A DNA stretch of 64,000 nt, from the NCBI GenBank assembly GCA_008360975.2, contig CM039179.1, positions 59,992,666-60,056,665 of the forward strand, in the 5' to 3' direction. The notes beneath the pieces are model-generated. The model was not told the origin of the DNA. It did not search any database and saw nothing but the letters and a program-made list of their open reading frames with translations. Shown here in pieces: positions 56,687 through 64,000 of the stretch. Source of the stretch: Lichenostomus cassidix (Eukaryota > Chordata > Aves > Passeriformes > Meliphagidae). Position 1 is the first letter of the stretch; each line of letters begins with the position of its first letter. The position numbers were made by a program, and so were the translations under genes.

Positions 56687-59486
56687 GTAAAGCGAGTTCC
56701 AGCTAAGAGTTTTTACAGAGACTGTTAACAAGCATACTTCTTCAAGGGAGTTGCAAAATGGGTAAGATTTGGAAATGCCTTCAGGCATCAAATAACTCTA
56801 TATGATGTTGTAACAGTGTGTCATGTCTATAGGAGGGAGAAGTGTCAAAAGAAATACAGCAAAAGGGTGGCAAGACTGTTCCAGGCCTGGGCATGATCCA
56901 AGGAAAGACACTCCTGAGTTTAGTGAGGGCAGACCATAAAAACTCCTCCCCTCTATGTGGAAATAACACACTTCAAGAGTTACCATCATCATTTGGAAGG
57001 GCAGGATAAGAGTTTCTGCTGGTCTGCAGCCCCAGACATGCCTGATGTGTCACTGTCCCTGCCATGGCACGATTATGAGGAAGAAGGAAATTAGGGACCC
57101 TTAAATTCAAATGCCACAGCTAAATACAAAGTAAAGCAATACTCTACTTGATTAGCTGATTCCAAGTTTCTTCAGTATATACCCATGTAATAGCTGGCCT
57201 GGTCTTGCATTGAAAGCAATTATTTGTTGTGTTTTCTTGTCTTGCCAGATAATATTTTCTTACATGGGTTTACCACAAGGACAGGTGGCATCTCTTACAT
57301 ACCAACTCTAAGCTCCTGCAATCTCTTCAGCAGTTCCAAGCGAAAGGATCCACAAGCTGTTGTTAAAGAAAACCTCCGCCGGCTAGCTAATGCTGCAGGA
57401 TTTAACCCAGAAGCTTTTCACAGAGTCAAGGTATCTTATAAAACAATGGATTCAAGTAAATGGGTCAGATGTTCCTTCATGTATCACTGGCTAAATTATA
57501 AATAAGTGTATTCTTATCTTTGTCAGCAAGAACTTGTGATAAGCAGGACAATTAAGACATTTATGCTGGCAGCTTATCTGAGGGAATAGCCATCCAAACT
57601 ATCAGCCATTTCACACAATATGCAGAAGCAGCATTGATTCTTCCAAGTCTTTTCTAACATTTAACTTACCACAGAGTAGAATAATCAGTTAAATGATCAG
57701 AGCACTTTCTCCTAAAACAAAAACACACTATCACTTCTATAGGGCTTTCTACTGATGCATCCACATGGCATTTGAACAAGGGAGCACCTGATTTCCATTC
57801 GTAAGCAGTTAGTGCAGAAGAGTGTTTTTCTTGTCAAAGGAAAAACCTTGTACTAGTCAGAACTGAGTTGTTTTGCAGCCATATCACTGTCCACATTCTG
57901 GTTTTGTTTTGACAGGTTGATCACGCTAATGCTGTGTGTATTATGGGAAAGACGGAGCCTGACAACTATGATGGAATAGTTACAAATCAGACAGGTGTCA
58001 CGCTGGCAGCTCCAGGTGCTGACTGCATACCCGTGCTGTTTGCTGATCCTGTCAGAAAAGTCTGTGGTGCTGCTCATTCTGGTAGGAACTGCACTCCCTG
58101 TGCAATGCAAAGATTTTCTGGGAACTCAAACTGAGATACAAGAACTCAAAGCTGGGCTTTCTTCTATCTATTCCAAACAATGCCCAAGTGCAAACTTGAC
58201 TTCTATCCATTCCAAAAAATGTCCCTAGCTTGAGCCTGGGGTTTTTCCCTAAGACAACATTAAAACACTTTGACCATAATATAAAAATACATTTCTGATG
58301 TATTTCTGTTATATTCCCACTTAAATGGTTCAAGCACAGAGGAGCTGTAAGGTATGCTCTAATCACCCAAACCAGGATGCTTGGTAAAAACAACTCTGGA
58401 ATTCTAATCTAAACACTTCTCTCTACCTTCTATCTCCACAAAATTGTATCAGAAAACTGATAGCTGTTAATGTGTATGTTTGAGAGGAGAGAGGGAGCTA
58501 AGCTAATTCATTATTTGATATAATTATTTATTTTAGATGTAAATGCATTTCTGATTTATACCTTTAATAATTGCATATATTTTAGCTGCTAGAAAATTAA
58601 AGAGAAAATTTTTACCAATTTTTTTTTCAACCTCTCATTTCTCCCAGGATGGAAAGGCACATTGTTAGGAGTGTCTATGGCCACAGTAAATGCTATGGTA
58701 TCTGAATATGGTTGTAACATGAAAGATATCCTTGTGGTGCTGGGCCCATCTGTGGGACCTTGCTGCTATAAACTTCCTCATGAGTCAGCAAAAGAATTTC
58801 ACAGAATTGATCCAACGTGTGTGAGACTATTTGACTCTGCAAGTCCTTATATTGATATCAGAAGAGCAACAAGGTAAGCCTCCTGAGGGAACAAGAGACT
58901 GATTCCACAGTCGTTACAAAAAATTATTTTGATACTGTATTATTCAGCACTAATGTGGTGAGGGTTCTCAACAAAATACTGTCTAGTTCTTTGCAGATCA
59001 ACAAAGGATACCTTAACTGAATGGTATTTGCTCACTTTTGCTGGGTTTCACCTATTATTTTATTATTATACTGTTGGTTTATGGATTATAGACAAAAGTT
59101 CAAATTTAATGTGGCTTTGCTGGTTGCAGGATAGTAATTATTTTAGTCTAATACTGAAAGAAAAAAGCAAAGAAAAGCAAATTAAAGCCCCAGTCACAAT
59201 ATTGGCAGAGTTTGTTCAGTTGGTACTTGAGGTTCTGCGTTAGTGATAGTGCCTTATGGAATGTGAGGATGTAAAAATATATTATTTTCTGTTTCTCTTT
59301 CTTTTTTTAAGGATTCTACTTGAGAGAGGTGGGATTCTTCCTGAGAACATCCAAGATGATTCTATCACAGATCAGAACCAAAATATCACTTTCTGTACTG
59401 CATGCCACCCTGATAAGTTTTACTCTCACTTTCGTGATGGCCCTAACTTTGGGACACAGATTGGCTTCATATCAATCAAAGACTGA
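56119..59486 (+). CDS. LACC1: LACC1 (FAMIN), laccase-domain purine nucleoside enzyme (5 coding exons)
   Basis: Joined coding exons 56119-56686, 57249-57430, 57916-58081, 58648-58873 and 59312-59486 give 438 codons plus TGA, against 430 for human. All introns are GT-AG, with phases 1, 0, 1 and 2. The N-terminal third is the vertebrate-specific region ([31 protein letters not shown]). The rest is the multicopper polyphenol oxidase/DUF152 fold shared with bacterial YlmD/YfiH. Established work on the human enzyme reports combined adenosine deaminase, purine nucleoside phosphorylase and methylthioadenosine phosphorylase activity in macrophage immunometabolism. The metal/active-site residues are all present: His253 (VDHAN), Cys287 (GADC) and His304 (AHSGWKG), equivalent to human 250, 284 and 301. 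ATG choice is supported by an in-frame TAA at 56104-56106 and a good context (A at -3, G at +4). Confidence 0.97.
57249..57430 (+). CDS. LACC1: LACC1 coding exon 2
   Basis: Acceptor cttgccag, donor tcaag|gtatct. Encodes residues 190-250, including [20 protein letters not shown] and [19 protein letters not shown], nearly identical to the human protein. This is the start of the laccase-like fold. Confidence 0.97.
57916..58081 (+). CDS. LACC1: LACC1 coding exon 3 with metal-site residues
   Basis: Acceptor tttgacag, donor attctg|gtagga. Encodes residues 251-305, containing active-site His253 and Cys287 and, near its end, His304. The codon at 57934-57936 (GTG, Val257) aligns with human Ile254. 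Confidence 0.96.
58648..58873 (+). CDS. LACC1: LACC1 coding exon 4
   Basis: Acceptor ttctcccag, donor caacaag|gtaagc. Encodes the family signature GWKGTLLGV and then [20 protein letters not shown] and GPCCYKLP. The LGPSVGPCC segment is highly conserved. Confidence 0.97.
59312..59486 (+). CDS. LACC1: LACC1 last coding exon
   Basis: A polypyrimidine tract ends in ttttttaag before the exon. It encodes [14 protein letters not shown], then [17 protein letters not shown] and [12 protein letters not shown], ending in TGA at 59484-59486. The CxxCHPDxFFSHxRDG-type ending is characteristic of the family. Confidence 0.97.
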
Positions 59487-59520
59487 GACAGTATTTCTTA
59501 CTCTAGAACAGCATTTAGAT

Positions 59521-59526
59521 AATAAA
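59521..59526 (+). promoter_or_regulatory. LACC1: proximal LACC1 polyadenylation signal
   Basis: AATAAA 35 bases after the stop codon. If used it would give a very short 3' untranslated region. Confidence 0.45.
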
Positions 59527-60285
59527 TCCTGTTCTGCTACACTGTCTGGCATCCTGATCTCCTCATAGAAGTTCTTCCTCCTTCCTTTCACAGACTTGCA
59601 GTAGGGAATTCACGGGCCTTGAGATTCTCCTGCTTCTTTCCTTCCTTGCTGTTGTGAGGCAGGAGTAAGTACTGTGGTGTGGGACAACAGTTCTTGTGTG
59701 AGACAGGGTGCAAAGGAAACAAGGACAACCCACACCAGCGGCAAAATTCTTCTACAAGACCCAGATAAAAGCTCCAAGTTTATGGATCCTCCTTGACCAA
59801 ATATTTTCCAGAAGCCTCATTATCTTAAGGTGGTGGAAGCACAAAAAAACCCCCAGTCTTCATTTGCTGCTGGTTGAAACTGCTGAATGACATGAAGTAC
59901 GACATAACTAATACAGGAAGGGGAGACAGTATTGCATGTTACCTGTTTGAGACACCCAGCTTTGATAGTGTCAGCTGAAGCCTTACAAAATGTTGTGCAT
60001 AAGATTAATTTTCTTATTTGGATCAGTTTAGAGAACTCCAAAATATTTACAGGACTTTTCCTATGGAAAATAACTTGAAAGTGAGAAGCAAGCAGCCTCC
60101 TTTGGGACAGACATTGAAAATATATGAACTCTCACCATTCTGCAATTTTTGGTTGTAGGAAGAGTAGGACTAAAACTCTTAATTTATGATGCATACGTTC
60201 ATGTCTCCTTAGGATTTTTTATTTCTTTAAACAGTGGTGTTTTGATAATGTCCGTTGACACAGTCTCAACAATGCCAAGTTATTC

Positions 60286-60291
60286 AATAAA
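60286..60291 (+). promoter_or_regulatory. LACC1: distal LACC1 polyadenylation signal
   Basis: AATAAA about 800 bases after the stop codon, giving a more usual 3' untranslated length of about 820 bases. Confidence 0.5.
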
Positions 60292-60309
60292 TATCTTAAA
60301 AGTCGAGTG

Positions 60310-63300
60310 AATTTAGCCTCAGTTAATTTTACTGACCAGTATTTGGACTTACGTGTCTTACTGAGCAAATTCTACGTGTGCACTGTTTTCTTTTGGCCAT
60401 GAAAAAATTGCCTCTAGTTTTTACAACAGACATGATGTTTTCTGACACACAGACAGTGAGAGATTGCTAACAGTAAAGCTGTGCTGACTGCGGCTTGCAG
60501 AGGTGCCAAGCGCAAGCCTTGGGCCAGTGGCATGTATGACGTACTTTCTATTTTGGATTCCGCAATCTTTCCCTGTCTGACTGTTCTTCCCACTAGAGGT
60601 CAGTGCTCGCTCACGCTGCGCTTCCATCCTGGCGGCATGAATGGATAGGGGTCCAAACCATGCTGTTTGCAAAGCGCTATACAGCACACGCTGCTACTTT
60701 TGCCTCTACAGACATTTGCCAAGTCATTCTAATATCTGGGCTTCAAGAGCAATCCGTTTTCATTTGGATTCAGAGCTAGAATTAGAGCTTTTCTTGTCTT
60801 CTGGAAGAGCACACATTTTTAAAAAATTTCCTTTTACCTGTGAATGGTATTTCTCAGAGAAGAACCTGGCTCTGAGTATGTTCTCTGACTGTAACCATCT
60901 ACTAAAACAAAAATGCTTCTGCCAACTATCCTACTTCTTCAGAAATAATATTCCTCTGCTATAGCACTTCAGTCTTTGACAATTTTCAGTTACCTTTTTA
61001 AAACCTCTCCTTTGCTTTCACCATTCTCTGTTTCTCTTGTAACTTCACTATGGTGATGTTCATAGCTGTCTTCAAACTGGAGGCTCAGGATCCAGCAGGG
61101 GTAACACTCACACTGCTTAATTTAGTACTGCCCAAGCACATTGCTGCACACCAGCTAATGGTGTGTATGCCATGTATTATGTGTGTTATTGACTTGTGCT
61201 AAATATAGGATTGTATAATTATATTGACACCGACAGGCTTATCTTGCTGCACTAGTTAAAAAAACCAACCCAACAGCCTACCTTCATCTTTTAGTTCTGT
61301 CCCATTGCCCTGATATCTGTACCACTTTAGGGATACTGATTGATGTAGCAGTGAGGTGAATAAAGTATCCTTCCCGCAGCTGCAGAGGCAGTAGCACTAC
61401 ATAGCTTTCAGTCCCTGCACCCAAAGCTTAGCCGAAGCTTGTCTGTCAGTGCCCTTCACTTAACCCTCTTCCCTTGGGAATTAAGGGTATGCCATAAAAA
61501 CCAGCTGAGATACTTGGTTTTGCAAGGTACTTGACAGCTGAAGCATCATAGGGGCCCATGAACTTGTTGTTATCCCATCTCACCTCAAAGTTGGTTTTAA
61601 ACTAATGCATTTATTCTTACAGTAAGTAGAAAGACCTTGCAGCTGTGCTACTTACCACAGTTCAAATGCTCAACAGTAAAATAAGTCACATTAACATGAT
61701 ACTGTTAGTAAGCCTTGGCTTGTTCATACCTGCTCAAGAATTACACTAGAGCTTTTATGTTTAGAAAAATACCATTTACAGGTCATGGTAGGACTGTGCA
61801 AGCTGGAGACAATATCAGAATGAGCAGAAACACCAAAGGCTTCACTTTATAGAAGGCAAATCATTACCACAATTGTTTTGGGGTTGTTTTTTTTTTCCCT
61901 TTTAAATTTATTACATAGACTGTAAACCTTTCAAGACATGAAGGAGTCTTTTGCACATGGATGACTGAGGTGGAGAATGCCACAACCAATAAGAAAATAC
62001 TGTAAAGTTCAGTCCCAAATCAGGCTAGGCTCTGAATCATAGTTCCTTTCAAAAGTCCTTGCTAAAAAGCCATTTTAATTCTGGTTTTAAAATAAAAACA
62101 TTTAGAGGAAGGGCATGATAAGGAGACTAGGCTGTTTCACATCTCTATTTATTTACTTTTCATTTTTGTTGCTCACTGAAAGAGGCAAGCACATCACCCG
62201 ATTCACCCCCTCTAGGGAAGCTCCTAAAATGCTTCATAAATTGTTCAGTTGTACCTAACTAATTATCAGATCCCATTTATTAACCTAATATCCATTGAAT
62301 TTATAAGCTGTGTTTGCCCTATTATTGTTATTAAATAACATTATTAATTATGATAATGGTGTGCCCTGAGGTGAACACAAGACATGATTACACTGAATAT
62401 TGGTTTTGATAGTTGTTACTGTGCAATTAACATTTTTTACTATTGTAGATTCTTAATGTGGGCCTCTTTATTCACATTATATACTTGAATGGAGTGTACT
62501 ATAACATGTCTGAGAAAAGCTTTATTCACTATTCCAGTAGAACAGGGCAACTCTAATACAGCCTTCTTCCTGGGGAAGCAGTGTGCAACTTCAGAGGTAT
62601 AGATCAAAGCCTGAGATAATTAGTGAAATATTTATCCAAACCATGGCATTTGTTGCCACAGGTATGGCAAAGGTGAAAACTATTAAGGAAGTTGGATGAA
62701 AAATGTTTTTAATGCATTTGTAGAGTTTAATTTCATCAGTGACTGCTAGTTTCTTTCTACTGACAACCTGAAGAGACAGGATAGGGGAAACACAGTTCTG
62801 CATTTGACAGCTGTGTTTGTCATTGGTTTCAAATTCAGAAGCCATGGGCCTGGATGTTCAGCAAAGCTTTTGGGCACATCTTGACTCACAGAAAGTATGT
62901 AATCCCTCCCAAATTACAAGCATTCAATTGCAGGAAAATGTCTCCCCAGCAGTGACATGGTTTTGTAAAGTGGTCATCTTTGCCTCCAGTCTTGTTTTCC
63001 TCATGCTTATCTCTTGTGCATCACTGTATTTCTGTCCAGCACCATTCACAATCACCCTGTGAAGACTGTGAATTTGGTCATGGGGGGTTGGAAGACACAG
63101 ATGCCCTTGACAACAGCACCACTGTTGCTTTCTTTTGTGTACTCATGCTTCTTTTCTTTTAGCAGCAGTGTGAAACTTCTTGTTCTCAGCACAGGATCTT
63201 TATCACTATCCTCCAAACCATTCCCATTTTATAGGTGTCCATAAGAGCTCCCACTTTCCAGCTTACATGGCAAAGAAGTCAATATTCCTAGATTCTCTCA

Positions 63301-64000
63301 CTGCTGTCCTCATTTCCACTCCATGCTCAATTTGCTGCTGGGCGATGCAGAGGGAGATGAGCTGCACTCATTTGTCCCGAGGCCCAGAGGGGCTGTGCGT
63401 GTGCACTCGCCTTGATGTCATGTGTGTGAAGCTTTTGTTCTCTGAGTACCAAAGTCCTTCCTGAGCTCCAGCCTCTTGTGCAACAATATTAACAGGACAG
63501 TGTGCTGACAGGAGCAGTAAATCCTATATGTGACAGAGGAAATAATGTATTGACCTGCTGAGGGATTTACATACCTCCAAAGACTAAGAACAAGCTCTGC
63601 CTGTGAGTCTGGCTTGTTCTACTTTCCATTTCCAGCAGATACTATCCAGTCCTTCCAGATGAATGATTCGGATAGATATGTGCATGGATTTAAGAACTGT
63701 CCTAATTGAGTATATTTATATATCCAGGATGCTACTAATCATTATTCAGCATAATGTCTTTTTATAAGACACAGAGATTTTGCTGCTGTGCTTGCTTTAA
63801 ATATACAGTGCCTGTGGCTGTGCTGCTAAAAAACATGATTATGTATTTCCCAAAGGCATGCCGAGAAATAGGAAGCTAGCTTTTTAAAGTGATCCCTCTG
63901 ATCTTTCATTAGTAAGCCTTTAATTTACAGTAGCATCTCACATTACAAATACTTGGCTGTCTGTCTGCAAGCTCTCTGCGGGGAGAGAAGACCTACAGAA
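60310..64000. other. intergenic DNA downstream of LACC1
   Basis: No supported gene or clear repeat. The next mammalian neighbour on this side (SERP2) is far away and no exon of it was recognised. Confidence 0.5.
60590..60601 (+). promoter_or_regulatory. CTCF-like motif
   Basis: CCACTAGAGGTC matches the CTCF core CCASYAGRKGGC with one mismatch. It lies just beyond the probable LACC1 3' end. Confidence 0.3.

Overview
The window is vertebrate nuclear DNA, almost certainly from a bird. It is intron-rich and mostly AT-rich, with two CpG islands. It contains several CR1-type LINE fragments with the avian 3'-end motif, and two short solo LTRs of one family. No bacterial or viral coding content was seen. 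The species cannot be named from the sequence.

Two protein-coding genes are readable exon by exon. CCDC122 lies on the minus strand: four coding exons between 43325 and 50437, 264 codons, a coiled-coil protein. LACC1 (FAMIN) lies on the plus strand: five coding exons between 56119 and 59486, 438 codons, a multicopper-oxidase-fold purine-nucleoside enzyme. They are head to head around a CpG island at about 50690-51065 that is very likely a shared bidirectional promoter. This matches the mammalian order ENOX1 - CCDC122 - LACC1.

The left third is explained mainly by synteny. A 1.3-kb CpG island at 18720-19990 is in the right place and order to be the minus-strand promoter and 5'-untranslated first exon of ENOX1, so bases 1 to about 19070 would be its first intron. 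No ENOX1 coding exon is present, so this rests on context. The intergenic stretch (about 20-43 kb) holds CR1 copies, one solo LTR with a 6-bp target duplication, a near-perfect 26-bp palindrome, a TATAAA-rich array and several CTCF-like motifs. A second solo LTR of the same family and another CR1 sit in the last CCDC122 intron. From about 60.3 kb to the end no gene is seen.

I found no evidence of a new multi-gene system. The observations most worth following are: the bird LACC1 carries valine where human I254V is a disease-associated polymorphism; CCDC122 may gain an in-frame alternative N-terminus from the CpG-island exon, which carries a 21-bp coding-frame tandem repeat; CTCF-like motifs point away from each other between ENOX1 and CCDC122; and the solo LTRs carry a CCAAT box in a hairpin loop.
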